Shown here: positions 6,111 through 15,569 of the stretch, piece after piece | How positions within the stretch are numbered: position 1 is the stretch's first letter | Layout of the letters: each line of letters starts with the position of its first letter | Origin: Patescibacteria group bacterium | GTDB lineage: Bacteria; Patescibacteriota; SICC01 | NCBI GenBank assembly: GCA_009694835.1 | Contig: SICC01000004.1 | Span: forward strand, 1-36,208 | Direction: 5' to 3' | DNA: 36,208 nt | Translations under genes and position numbers: made by a program | Notes under the pieces: model-generated | What the model was told of the DNA's origin: nothing | Seen by the model: the letters and a program-made list of their open reading frames with translations, nothing else | The model's database searches: none

Positions 6111-6181
6111 GGCGACGTGGCCGAGTGGTTAGGCAGGGGTCTGCAAAACCCCGTACGGCGGTTCAATTCCGCCCGTCGCCT
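6111..6181 (+). tRNA. tRNA-Cys(GCA)
   Basis: The acceptor stem GGCGACG pairs with CGTCGCC. The anticodon stem GGGGT/ACCCC encloses CTGCAAA, giving anticodon GCA. The discriminator T73 is a cysteine identity element. CCA is not encoded (CTG follows). Confidence 0.97.
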
Positions 6182-6197
6182 CTGAGAGAGATACCCG

Positions 6198-6281
6198 GCC
6201 GGGGTGGCGGAACTGGTATACGCGACGGACTTAAAATCCGTTGGCCGCAAGGCCTTGTGGGTTCGAATCCCACCCCCGGCA
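6198..6281 (+). tRNA. tRNA-Leu(UAA)
   Basis: The acceptor stem GCCGGGG pairs with CCCCGGC. The anticodon stem ACGGA/TCCGT encloses CTTAAAA, giving anticodon TAA. A long class II variable arm (GGCC GCAA GGCC) and discriminator A confirm leucine. CCA is not encoded (CTA follows). Double-hairpin copy 5 starts at once. Confidence 0.97.
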
Positions 6282-6408
6282 CTATTTGATAACATTTCTA
6301 AACCAAGGTTTAGAAATACACCCGTTACGTAACTGGAGTCGGTTCGGAAATGAATTCCGAACCTTAGTTCGTATGAAAGCCTCAACCCAAGGTTTAGAAA
6401 TGCACCTG
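6282..6408 (+). repeat. double-hairpin repeat, copy 5, with partial duplication
   Basis: Hairpin 1 pairs ATTTCTAAAC (6294-6303) with GTTTAGAAAT (6308-6317) around CAAG. Hairpin 2 pairs GGTTCGGAA (6341-6349) with TTCCGAACC (6355-6363) around ATGAA. The tail TTCGTATGAAAGCCTCAACC follows. The 14-base right arm CAAGGTTTAGAAAT (6304-6317) occurs again at 6388-6401, giving two alternative partners for the left arm. Confidence 0.88.
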
Positions 6409-6453
6409 AAAAAGTACTGGGTCAAATCGAAAAAAGTCACTCCCTGACCCTGA

Positions 6454-6459
6454 TACACT
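6454..6459 (+). promoter_or_regulatory. -10 hexamer of the coiled-coil/TM gene
   Basis: TACACT, with an upstream TG one base before it (extended -10), ends eight bases before the ATG at 6468. No Shine-Dalgarno site is present. Confidence 0.55.
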
Positions 6460-6467
6460 AGCGGCAG

Positions 6468-6980
6468 ATGGGGGATGAAAACAAAAACCAGGACGGGTTG
6501 CCTGAAGCGCCCGACTCGGCCGGGTCGATGCCGGATGTTCGTGGTGTGAATTCGGATATCGCGCCGCCATCTCCGCAGTCAGACGTGACCAGTGTGGACT
6601 TTGCCGCTCGGCTCCGTGAGGAAGAAGCGGCCGCCCGGGCCCGCGCTGAAGCAGCCCGCTTGGCGCAAGAAGCGGCTCGTCAGAAAGCCGAAGAAGAACG
6701 GAAACGGCGCGAAGCCGAAGACAAACAGAAAGCCGCCGAACGCAGGCGTGCAGAAGCTGAACATGAGAAGGCGGAACGAGCTGCCCATCAGGTACCGGGT
6801 TCGAATCGGTTACTGATTGCCTTGACGGTCATTGGAGTAATCGTGGTGGCCGGATTGGCTACAACCTATTTCTTCTATGTCTCACCGCAGCAATCCAAAT
6901 CCACCCCCATACCGACCCCAAGTCTGACCCCATCCATTCCGCCAAAGGCCCTCCCGGCAGTGGCGGCCGCCGAAGAGTAG
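6468..6980 (+). CDS. coiled-coil single-TM protein, TolA-like architecture
   Basis: I do not recognise a named family. Residues 1-42 are disordered and acidic. Residues about 44-108 form a continuous charged helix of Ala, Glu, Arg and Lys (EEEAAARARAEAARLAQEAA and onwards), likely a coiled coil or single alpha-helix. One membrane segment follows at about 113-138 (LLIALTVIGVIVVAGLATTY), then a short Pro/Thr-rich tail that should lie outside. The positive-inside rule places the helix in the cytoplasm. The gene has its own leaderless-type promoter. Palindromic repeat copy B lies directly after the stop and may end the transcript. Confidence 0.8.
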   Translation: MGDENKNQDGLPEAPDSAGSMPDVRGVNSDIAPPSPQSDVTSVDFAARLREEEAAARARAEAARLAQEAARQKAEEERKRREAEDKQKAAERRRAEAEHEKAERAAHQVPGSNRLLIALTVIGVIVVAGLATTYFFYVSPQQSKSTPIPTPSLTPSIPPKALPAVAAAEE

Positions 6981-6982
6981 TT

Positions 6983-7122
6983 GTCATTCCCGCGAAGGCG
7001 GGAATCAGTTTGAGCGACTAGGATTATCCCGAGCGAAGTCCCGATTACATCGGGACGAAGTCGAAGAATATGGTTATGAGTTACTAATCATCATCAAGAT
7101 CCCTCGCTCCACTCGGGATGAC
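6983..7122. repeat. GTCAT/ATGAC palindromic intergenic repeat, copy B
   Basis: It begins GTCATTCCCGCGAAGGCGGG and ends GGGATGAC. It is longer than the other copies because an extra palindromic unit is nested inside (TCCCGA at 7029-7034 region with TCGGGA, around GTCCCGATTACATCGGGAC at 7037-7056). The right-hand stem is ATCCCTCG/CGGGAT. It fills the gap between the coiled-coil gene and the LysM gene. Confidence 0.75.
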
Positions 7123-7147
7123 GGTTAAGGTTATTGGATAAGTTCAG

Positions 7148-7153
7148 TACACT
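7148..7153 (+). promoter_or_regulatory. -10 hexamer of the LysM gene, leaderless type
   Basis: TACACT is followed by six bases and the ATG at 7160. No Shine-Dalgarno site is present. Confidence 0.55.
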
Positions 7154-7159
7154 ATCAGC

Positions 7160-7591
7160 ATGGTTCGTGTTCGTATTTCCCAACCCGACAAGAAGCCGGC
7201 CAAGAAGGCTCAACTACCGAAGAAGAAAAATCCGGCCGCTAAACACCCTGGCTACACTCCAGATGAAGGTAAGCGCGGCCTGACCGAACGTCAGTGGTTT
7301 CTTGGCTTACTCACCGTGGCTGGGCTGTTAATGCTGTTTACCTTCCGTGGCTGTATCTTGCCGTCTGGCGTGGGACCGAAGGGACCGACCCATCTGCAGG
7401 CCTCATCAGCTCCGACAGCCTCGACGGCACCGGCTGGTGGGGAATACACTGTCCAGTCTGGTGATACCTTGTCTGAAATCGCCAGCAAGAATGGCACCAC
7501 TGTCGACGCCTTAGCCGAAGCCAATGGTATCGATTTGAATCAGCGGATCATCCTGCGCGTTGGCCAAAAGCTGAAGATTCCGAGTCAATAA
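7160..7591 (+). CDS. membrane-anchored LysM peptidoglycan-binding protein
   Basis: LysM domains bind N-acetylglucosamine-containing glycans such as peptidoglycan. The 143-residue protein starts with a Lys-rich cytoplasmic segment (about 1-45), then one membrane helix (about 46-66, FLGLLTVAGLLMLFTF). A Ser/Thr/Ala/Pro linker follows, then a single C-terminal LysM domain from about 95 (YTVQSGDTLSEIASKNGTT) ending KLKIPSQ. The topology puts the LysM outside, anchored to the membrane. It probably tethers the envelope to the cell wall. It stands before lemA and htpX, in an envelope-related stretch. Confidence 0.92.
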   Translation: MVRVRISQPDKKPAKKAQLPKKKNPAAKHPGYTPDEGKRGLTERQWFLGLLTVAGLLMLFTFRGCILPSGVGPKGPTHLQASSAPTASTAPAGGEYTVQSGDTLSEIASKNGTTVDALAEANGIDLNQRIILRVGQKLKIPSQ

Positions 7592-7619
7592 GATTTCTTG
7601 CCTGCGCCCAGGCTGGTGC

Positions 7620-7625
7620 TACACT
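7620..7625 (+). promoter_or_regulatory. -10 hexamer of lemA
   Basis: TACACT, preceded by TGC (extended -10), ends eight bases before ATG 7634. This supports 7634 rather than 7598 as the lemA start. Confidence 0.55.
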
Positions 7626-7633
7626 TATCGAGC

Positions 7634-8197
7634 ATGGGAATCACCACCATTTTGCTGATTGTCGCAGCCGTCGTCGTCCTGGCGATTATTTTCATTTACA
7701 ACAGCCTGGTTCGCCTGAAGAATCGGACCGATGAAGCTTGGTCGGATATCGATGTCCAGACTAAACGACGCTACGATTTGATTCCTAACTTGATCGATAC
7801 GGTCAAAGGCTACGCCAAGCATGAGAAGAGTTTGTTCGAGAAGGTTACTAAGGCACGTGGCGAAGCTATGAACGCCCAAGGTCCGGCCGAGCAAGGTAAG
7901 GCTGAGAACGTTCTGACCGGTGCTCTCAAGAGCGTCTTCGCGGTGGCGGAGAACTATCCGCAGCTTCGAGCGACCGAGAACTTCCAGAAGTTACAGGACG
8001 AATTATCTGACACCGAGAATAAGATTATGGCCGCCCGGCGCTTCTACAACGCCAACGTCCGAGACTTGAACACCAAGATTGAGACCTTCCCGACTAACTT
8101 CTTCAATCAACTGCTCAAGTTCCAGAAGCGTGAGTTCTTTGAGCTCGACGACGCTGAGGCAGCCGAAGCCAAGCAGCCGCCTAAAGCCGACTTCTAA
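7634..8197 (+). CDS. lemA: LemA family protein
   Basis: LemA proteins are membrane-anchored helical-bundle proteins of unknown biochemical function, often next to the protease gene htpX. The 187-residue protein has an N-terminal membrane helix (about 4-25), then the conserved NSLVRLKNRTDEAWSDIDVQ and RRYDLIPNLIDTVKGYAKHE segments. It continues with ENYPQLRATENFQKLQDEL and ENKIMAARRFYN, all LemA hallmarks. The C-terminal tail (EAKQPPKADF) is disordered. An ATG 36 bases upstream is possible, but it lies before the -10 box and adds non-conserved residues. The stop overlaps the next start as TAATG. Confidence 0.95.
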   Translation: MGITTILLIVAAVVVLAIIFIYNSLVRLKNRTDEAWSDIDVQTKRRYDLIPNLIDTVKGYAKHEKSLFEKVTKARGEAMNAQGPAEQGKAENVLTGALKSVFAVAENYPQLRATENFQKLQDELSDTENKIMAARRFYNANVRDLNTKIETFPTNFFNQLLKFQKREFFELDDAEAAEAKQPPKADF

Positions 8198-8484
8198 TGG
8201 CCTCAGATGCTGAGTCCGCGGGGGCGGAGTATCCAGGCTATTTACGTGGTCACGGATTTACTCTTAAAGAGATCGAGGGCTTGGTTGCTGCGGGCACAGC
8301 TGAAACTGCCCTCGAGTTAGCAGATGACATCTCACACAGTACCGACGGAGAAGCTGCAGACATGCTGCGACGAAAATTTGTTTCCATTGAAAGCGAAACT
8401 GTCGTTGATTGTTTATTAGCTGGCGATGTCGAACGGGCCGAGGATGCAGTCGATGTGTTTCAACGAAGGATACCGCGGTCATGA
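8197..8484 (+). CDS. hypothetical protein, 95 aa
   Basis: I do not recognise this protein. It is acidic, small and probably all-helical, with no membrane segment. The stretch GFTLKEIEGLVAAGTAETALELADD (residues 20-44 region) resembles short helix-turn-helix-like or UBA-like helices, but this is too weak to assign. Its ATG overlaps the lemA stop by one base and its stop overlaps the next start as ATGA, so it is tightly coupled within the lemA-htpX operon. Confidence 0.75.
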   Translation: MASDAESAGAEYPGYLRGHGFTLKEIEGLVAAGTAETALELADDISHSTDGEAADMLRRKFVSIESETVVDCLLAGDVERAEDAVDVFQRRIPRS

Positions 8485-8993
8485 CCACTCCCGAAAAACC
8501 TGAGCCGCCGTTTGTCTATGAACGTGAGCGTGATGCGCTGATGAAGGAGTACGGTTTTTCAGGACCCGAAGCCGAAGTCATTCTTGGTCCAGATGATGGT
8601 GAAGTGCCCGATCGGCTGGAAACCTTTCGGCTGATTGCTGAGCGTGTACACGGCGTATACGTCGCCAATGGTTCAACCAGTCGCGATGAAGTTCATGAAC
8701 CGGTACGCCGAGCAACGTTTATTAGGAGTTGGATGGAACAAAACCCACGACTTCGAGAACCTGAAAACGACAAAGAACGTGAAGCTGCTAATGACCGAGA
8801 GGAATCAGTCTGGATTGGTTTAACCGGCGACAGTGTCTTAAGTGCCTGGAAGTCTGGACCGAAAGGCTATGTCCAGGCCTTGGAAACTACTATGGCTCAT
8901 CTGGCATTTATCGATGAACGTATCGCGGCCAAACGATTGATTCGTGAGCGAGGAGTCGACCGAGATGACGTTGATTGGTTTGATGGGGAATAG
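8481..8993 (+). CDS. hypothetical protein, 170 aa
   Basis: I do not recognise this protein. It is soluble, highly charged and helical, with no membrane segment. The start at 8481 is chosen because it overlaps the previous stop as ATGA; a longer frame from 8409 runs through the upstream gene and gives an unlikely Cys/Arg-rich beginning. It lies between lemA and htpX on one strand with almost no gaps, so it is part of that operon. A function with LemA or HtpX is inference from position only. Confidence 0.75.
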   Translation: MTTPEKPEPPFVYERERDALMKEYGFSGPEAEVILGPDDGEVPDRLETFRLIAERVHGVYVANGSTSRDEVHEPVRRATFIRSWMEQNPRLREPENDKEREAANDREESVWIGLTGDSVLSAWKSGPKGYVQALETTMAHLAFIDERIAAKRLIRERGVDRDDVDWFDGE

Positions 8994-8998
8994 GAATA

Positions 8999-9904
8999 GT
9001 GGCCACGCTCTACACTCAAGTCTCTCGTAATAAAGCTAAGTCACTCATCTACATCGCCTTGTTTATGGGATTGATTCTGGCGCTGGGCTGGTTCGGGCAG
9101 TGGTATTTCCAGAACCCACTCATCTTTCCCATCTGCGTAGTAATTGCGGTAGGAATGAGTTTTGGGAGTTACTACGGCGGGGATCAAGTAGCATTGACAG
9201 CCTCGCGCGCTAAACAAATTGAGAAGAAAGACAACACGTACGTTTGGAACCTGGTCCAGAATTTGGCGATTACGGCTGGTCTGCCGATGCCGAAGGTCTA
9301 CATCATCCAGGACGCCGCTGAGAACGCCTTTGCCACTGGTCGGGATCCCAAGCACGCCTCGATTGCGCTAACCTCAGGGATCATCGACAAGCTGGAGAAT
9401 GAAGAATTGGAAGGCGTCATTGCTCACGAGCTGAGCCACGTCGGTAACTACGACACTCGGCTGATGGCTATCGTGGTGGTCTTGGTCGGACTGGTCACCT
9501 TGATGACCGACTTCATGCTGCGGATGGCCTTTTGGGGAAGTGGTGAGAATCGTGATTCTGGTCAGCTTGGTCTGGTGATTATGGCGGTTGGGTTTGTCTT
9601 ACTGCTGCTTTCGCCGTTGTTTGCGATGTTGATTCAACTGGCTGTCTCCCGGAAACGTGAGTACGCCGCCGATGCCAGCGGGGCATTGCTAACGCGCTAT
9701 CCGGAAGGTCTGGCCAGCGCCCTCGAGAAAATCGATAAAGATCAGACGCCGTTCAAAGAAGCTAATAAAGCCACAGCCCATCTCTATATCGCCAACCCGT
9801 TCAAGAACCGCAAGAAAGACGGACAAGGCTGGTTCTCGAAACTCTTCAACACCCACCCACCGATTGCCGATCGGGTGAAGATTCTGCGAGAAATGGAGAA
9901 ATAG
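8999..9904 (+). CDS. htpX: HtpX-like zinc metalloprotease (M48 family)
   Basis: HtpX is a membrane zinc endopeptidase that degrades damaged or misfolded membrane proteins. The 301-residue protein begins with GTG five bases after the preceding stop. Two membrane helices lie at about 16-33 and 36-54. The zinc site is HELSH at 143-147 with the third ligand E221 in REYAADASGALL. Two more hydrophobic segments lie at about 155-175 and 190-215. The C terminus has the typical NPFKNRKKDGQGWFSKLFNTHPP with conserved THPP. The link with lemA is widespread, here with two small genes between them. Confidence 0.96.
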   Translation: MATLYTQVSRNKAKSLIYIALFMGLILALGWFGQWYFQNPLIFPICVVIAVGMSFGSYYGGDQVALTASRAKQIEKKDNTYVWNLVQNLAITAGLPMPKVYIIQDAAENAFATGRDPKHASIALTSGIIDKLENEELEGVIAHELSHVGNYDTRLMAIVVVLVGLVTLMTDFMLRMAFWGSGENRDSGQLGLVIMAVGFVLLLLSPLFAMLIQLAVSRKREYAADASGALLTRYPEGLASALEKIDKDQTPFKEANKATAHLYIANPFKNRKKDGQGWFSKLFNTHPPIADRVKILREMEK

Positions 9905-9970
9905 CAAAACAGAGATTGGCGCCGTGAGGCAATCCTATCCCTGTTAAGCTCTGATTCAGGTGGTGGACGT

Positions 9971-10315
9971 CTAGTTGAGTGCGAGACGGAGGTTGACGCG
10001 GGCACCGGTAGCACAGATGAACTTCCTGCCTTGGAGAACAAGGTTCGGCTCCAAGTTGCCAGTGGCTATGTCGGTCCAGTCTTCGCTGGGAATCTGAAGG
10101 TCACTACTGCCATCCAGGATGTTGGAGACGATTGTCGCGCTGACCCCCAGTTCTTCCTGGGCCAGTAAGGACAACTCTGTCTTCTCGAGCTGGCTGAATG
10201 AGCGGTGCTCCCCAAACAGCTCGGCAGGGGTGAGGCCGGGGAACTCCCCGGCATGTGCCCGTTCAATGGCCTGCTCGAACGCTGGATGAAGCGAGTCAAT
10301 AACGAATGTAGTCAT
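9971..10315 (-). CDS. hypothetical protein with HTH-like segment, 114 aa
   Basis: No family is recognised with confidence. Residues about 47-68 (TELSLLAQEELGVSATIVSN) look like an XRE-type helix-turn-helix: LAQEELGVS as helix one and turn, then ATIVSNIL as the recognition helix. The rest is soluble. AAAGGAG lies a few bases before the ATG, so this gene is leadered, unlike most first genes here. A perfect 10-3-10 palindrome lies in its 5' region, between the start codon and a plausible -10 (TAGGAT on the minus strand). That fits an autoregulated repressor, but this is inference. It converges with htpX and diverges from ligA. Confidence 0.7.
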   Translation of the reverse strand: MTTFVIDSLHPAFEQAIERAHAGEFPGLTPAELFGEHRSFSQLEKTELSLLAQEELGVSATIVSNILDGSSDLQIPSEDWTDIATGNLEPNLVLQGRKFICATGARVNLRLALN

Positions 10316-10357
10316 ACCTCTCCTTTGGTTGAGACGGTGCTACCTGAAAAAGAGCGT

Positions 10358-13038
<2,681 letters not shown>

Positions 13039-13042
<4 letters not shown>

Positions 13043-13167
13043 AGTTCCTCATCTTCCTCATCTAATTCTTCGTCAATCTCTTTCAACACTTTTCCTAGGG
13101 GCAGCATCTGCTCATTTTCGTGGCGCAAGTCCATTTCGCGCTGTTCTGGATGTTGTTTTTTGCCCAT
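13039..13167 (-). CDS. small acidic hypothetical protein, 42 aa
   Basis: This short frame reads MGKKQHPEQR at the start and ends IDEELDEEDEEL. It is charged and helical, with an acidic C terminus and no membrane segment. Support comes from three features: a textbook sigma-70 promoter upstream (TTGACT, 17 bases, TATTAT), an ATGA overlap with the next gene, and codon-like regularity. No Shine-Dalgarno site is seen. It may be a leader cistron for the 201-residue gene or a functional small protein. Confidence 0.65.
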
Positions 13168-13190
13168 AGCACTTTTTGATGAATTGTCGA

Positions 13191-13219
13191 ATAATAGCGC
13201 AGTTAAGCCAAAAAGTCAA
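13191..13219 (-). promoter_or_regulatory. sigma-70 promoter of the 42-aa/201-aa pair
   Basis: On the minus strand TTGACT (13214-13219) and TATTAT (13191-13196) are separated by exactly 17 bases. The -35 box overlaps an inverted repeat, GTCAAG (13215-13220) with CTTGAC (13229-13234), a possible operator. Confidence 0.65.
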
Positions 13220-13261
13220 GATTCTAGGCTTGACAAGCTTAGAGCACAAGCCTTCCAAGTC

Positions 13262-13338
13262 GTCATTCCCGCGAAGGCGGGAATCAGTTGCGGACGCCTG
13301 ATGATTCCGGGTCTCCGCTTCGCGTCGCCCGGAATGAC
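13262..13338. repeat. GTCAT/ATGAC palindromic intergenic repeat, copy C
   Basis: It starts GTCATTCCCGCGAAGGCGGG and ends CCCGGAATGAC. The left half, through AATCAGTTGC, is the same as in copies F and G. The right hairpin has a different arm, ATTCCGGG/CCCGGAAT. It lies between the minus-strand pair and gatC, in a divergent promoter region. Confidence 0.8.
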
Positions 13339-13394
13339 GAAGCGAATAGTACTCCTAGCTTGGGGTAGGACTGTCGACCAGTGACTGACGACTG

Positions 13395-13400
13395 TAGACT
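13395..13400 (+). promoter_or_regulatory. -10 hexamer of gatC
   Basis: TAGACT ends seven bases before ATG 13408. This supports ATG 13408 over the GTG at 13381. Confidence 0.5.
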
Positions 13401-13407
13401 GATACGT

Positions 13408-13692
13408 ATGAAACTGACCGCGGAAGAAGTCAAAAAAATCGCCCGATTGGCGCGCCTGAAACTGACCGATAAGGAAATCGAACAGTATCAGAGTCAGCTT
13501 TCCGAGGTGTTGACGTACATCAAGCAACTCGACGAAGTGAAGGGTACTGCTGGCGCCACTCGAATGACGGCTGCGACGAACGTGATGTCAGATGACGAAG
13601 TGACGAACCAGCCTCGCACGAAAGAACTGCTGGCGGGCGCGCCGCTGACTGAAGGCGACTCGATCAAAGTAAAGGCAGTGTTCGATGAGTAG
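13408..13692 (+). CDS. gatC: Asp-tRNA(Asn)/Glu-tRNA(Gln) amidotransferase subunit C
   Basis: GatC wraps around GatA and GatB in the complex that converts Glu-tRNA(Gln) and Asp-tRNA(Asn) to the amide-charged forms. The 94-residue protein has the usual length and N terminus: [19 protein letters not shown], then [19 protein letters not shown], and ends in the typical [13 protein letters not shown]. The start is chosen by similarity to the family and by the -10 box; the extra nine residues from 13381 are not conserved. The stop overlaps gatA by eight bases. Confidence 0.95.
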   Translation: MKLTAEEVKKIARLARLKLTDKEIEQYQSQLSEVLTYIKQLDEVKGTAGATRMTAATNVMSDDEVTNQPRTKELLAGAPLTEGDSIKVKAVFDE

Positions 13693-15055
13693 CCAGTCGT
13701 CAGACGTCAGTCGTCAGACGTCTGATTCCACAGGAGCGTATCTGAATCGGTACGACGTAAAAGCCTCGATGGATGCGCTGGCGAATGGCTCATTGAAAGA
13801 TGTTCCGGTAGCCATCAAAGACATCATTGTGGTGGCGAACGACTATCCCAGCACGGCCGCGTCCAAAATACTGGAGCCATTCAAGAGTCCGTACGACGCT
13901 ACTGTCATCAAGAAGCTGTCCGAAGCTGGTGCCGTTATCACCGGCAAGACCAACCTGGATGAATTCGCCATGGGTTCATCGACCGAAAACTCGGCACTGG
14001 GGAAGACGGTTAATCCGTGGGATGAATCACGAGTACCTGGCGGTAGCTCTGGCGGTTCTGCGGCGGCTGTGGCGTCTGGTGATGCGCCGTTGGCACTGGG
14101 AACTGACACGGGTGGTTCCGTCCGACAGCCGGCGGCCTTCTGCGGCGTGGTTGGATTCAAACCAACCTACGGCCGCGTATCTCGCTACGGACTGGTTGCG
14201 ATGGCCAGCTCACTCGATCAAGCCGGAATGTTCGGTCGGAAGGTCGAAGACGTCGCGACCTTACTACAAGCCGTAGCTGGACCTGACCAAGAACATGATG
14301 CGACTTCGGTCGATCAACCCATTCCAGATTTTAGGAAAGCGCTGACGGGTGACGTGAAAGGATTGAAGGTCGGATTACCGAAAGAATACTTTATCGACGG
14401 TATCCAATCGGAAGTGGAAAAAGCTGTCCGAACGGCCGCTGATGAATTGAAAGCGGCTGGTGCGGAAGTTACGGAAGTCAGTCTGCCGCACACGAAGTAT
14501 TCAATCGCAATCTATTACATCATCATGCCGGCCGAAAGTTCCTCGAATCTGGCGCGCTATGACGGTATCCGCTACGGCCTTTCTGTTCCCGATGCCACGT
14601 CCTTACTCGATACGTATCTAGAAACTCGGGAGCAAGGATTCGGTGATGAAGTGAAGCGACGCATCATGCTCGGAACGTATGTCCTGAGTGCTGGCTACTA
14701 CGACGCGTACTACAAGAAAGCTGAAGCCGTCCGTTCCGTCATCCGCCAAGAGTTCGATGAGGTATTCAAGAACGTTGATGTCTTGCTGACGCCGACCACG
14801 CCGACGACCGCCTTTAAGATTGGCGAGAAGACGGACGATCCGTTGCGGATGTATCTGAACGATATCTTCACCGTGCCAGCTAACTTGGCCGGACTACCGG
14901 CTATCTCTGTCCCGGCTGGGTTCGACAAGCAGGGCCTGCCGATCGGACTGCAGCTGATGGGCAAGCAATGGGACGAGGAAACCGTCCTGCGGACCGCCCA
15001 CGCGTACGAGTCCAAACACGATTGGCACGCTAAATCGCCAGGAGATTCTAAATGA
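13685..15055 (+). CDS. gatA: Asp-tRNA(Asn)/Glu-tRNA(Gln) amidotransferase subunit A, N-terminally short
   Basis: GatA is the glutaminase of GatCAB and releases ammonia for the amidation. The amidase triad is intact: K45 in VAIKDI, S121 in the GGSSGGS loop and S145 in [12 protein letters not shown]. The rest is a normal amidase-signature protein. At 456 residues it is about 30 shorter than usual, and the missing part is the N-terminal helical segment: K45 corresponds to residue 79 of the S. aureus enzyme. The first 17 residues are instead a Ser/Gln/Asp-rich stretch encoded by a perfect 14-base tandem repeat. gatA overlaps gatC by eight bases. gatB is separated by two genes, which is unusual. 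Confidence 0.95.
   Translation: MSSQSSDVSRQTSDSTGAYLNRYDVKASMDALANGSLKDVPVAIKDIIVVANDYPSTAASKILEPFKSPYDATVIKKLSEAGAVITGKTNLDEFAMGSSTENSALGKTVNPWDESRVPGGSSGGSAAAVASGDAPLALGTDTGGSVRQPAAFCGVVGFKPTYGRVSRYGLVAMASSLDQAGMFGRKVEDVATLLQAVAGPDQEHDATSVDQPIPDFRKALTGDVKGLKVGLPKEYFIDGIQSEVEKAVRTAADELKAAGAEVTEVSLPHTKYSIAIYYIIMPAESSSNLARYDGIRYGLSVPDATSLLDTYLETREQGFGDEVKRRIMLGTYVLSAGYYDAYYKKAEAVRSVIRQEFDEVFKNVDVLLTPTTPTTAFKIGEKTDDPLRMYLNDIFTVPANLAGLPAISVPAGFDKQGLPIGLQLMGKQWDEETVLRTAHAYESKHDWHAKSPGDSK
13694..13721 (+). repeat. 14-bp tandem duplication inside the gatA start
   Basis: CAGTCGTCAGACGT occurs twice in direct succession (13694-13707 and 13708-13721). The inverse of CAGTCGTCAG, CTGACGACTG, lies at 13385-13394 just before gatC. 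Related TCAGA-GTCTGA palindromic sequence occurs at the 3' end of rplS (about 24290-24310). Confidence 0.8.
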
Positions 15056-15065
15056 GCCCTCATAT

Positions 15066-15116
15066 GTCATTCCGGCGAACGCCGGAATCCTGGATCCCGA
15101 CGTACGTCGGGATGAC
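15066..15116. repeat. GTCAT/ATGAC palindromic intergenic repeat, copy D
   Basis: The shortest copy: GTCATTCCGGCG, GAA, CGCCGGAAT as left hairpin and ATCCCGACGTACGTCGGGAT as right hairpin, ending ATGAC. It lies 10 bases after gatA and 24 bases before the next start codon. Confidence 0.8.
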
Positions 15117-15140
15117 GATGGTGAGCAGAAGGAGGGTCGG

Positions 15141-15569
15141 ATGAATCCGGAAATAGTCCTTGGGTTTTTCGGTCTAGTGATTATCGCCGTTGGCACGATG
15201 CTGGCGATCGACCGGCATCGTCGTCGGGTACGGTTCATCCCAGCCGAAGAAAAGGCCTATGCGCATGTCCGGTGGCATGAGGTCGAGAAGATGGTCCAGA
15301 AGGGCGGTCCGTCTAATCTCCAACAAGCCGTGGTGGAAGGCGACAAGTTGGTCGACCATTGCTTGAAACACTTAGGTATCCCTGGTGACTCCATGGGCGA
15401 GCGGTTGCGGAACTCAAAAGATCGTTTTACTGATTACGACGGACTCTGGAAAGCCCACAAAGTCCGGAATCAAGTCGTCCACGAGTCTCGCAAGGAGTTG
15501 TTGAGTTTCGAGACCAAGCAGGCCATCGGACGGTTCAAGCAAGCCCTGACTGATCTGGGGGTGTTGTAA
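15141..15569 (+). CDS. membrane-anchored protein with HEPN-like Rx4H motif, 142 aa
   Basis: The protein has one N-terminal membrane helix (about 4-22) followed by a basic stop-transfer segment (RHRRRVR). The cytoplasmic part is helical and includes GDKLVDHCLKHLG and the motif R109-N110-Q-V-V-H114 in KAHKVRNQVVHE. R-N-x(3)-H at the start of a late helix is the signature of HEPN domains, many of which are RNases; other HEPN proteins are inactive scaffolds. The assignment rests on this motif and the four-helix-like layout. A strong Shine-Dalgarno site (AGAAGGAGGG) fixes the start. It lies between gatA and gatB and overlaps the NUDIX gene by one base. Confidence 0.75.
   Translation: MNPEIVLGFFGLVIIAVGTMLAIDRHRRRVRFIPAEEKAYAHVRWHEVEKMVQKGGPSNLQQAVVEGDKLVDHCLKHLGIPGDSMGERLRNSKDRFTDYDGLWKAHKVRNQVVHESRKELLSFETKQAIGRFKQALTDLGVL

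Noticed and set aside
2998-6408. Double-hairpin repeats as a CRISPR array or integron attC sites
   Set aside because: Spacing is irregular, with genes between copies. No spacer-like units, cas genes or integrase are present, and the attC core GTTRRRY was not found in place.
7598-7633. Upstream lemA start
   Set aside because: It lies before the -10 box and adds residues that are not part of the LemA N terminus.
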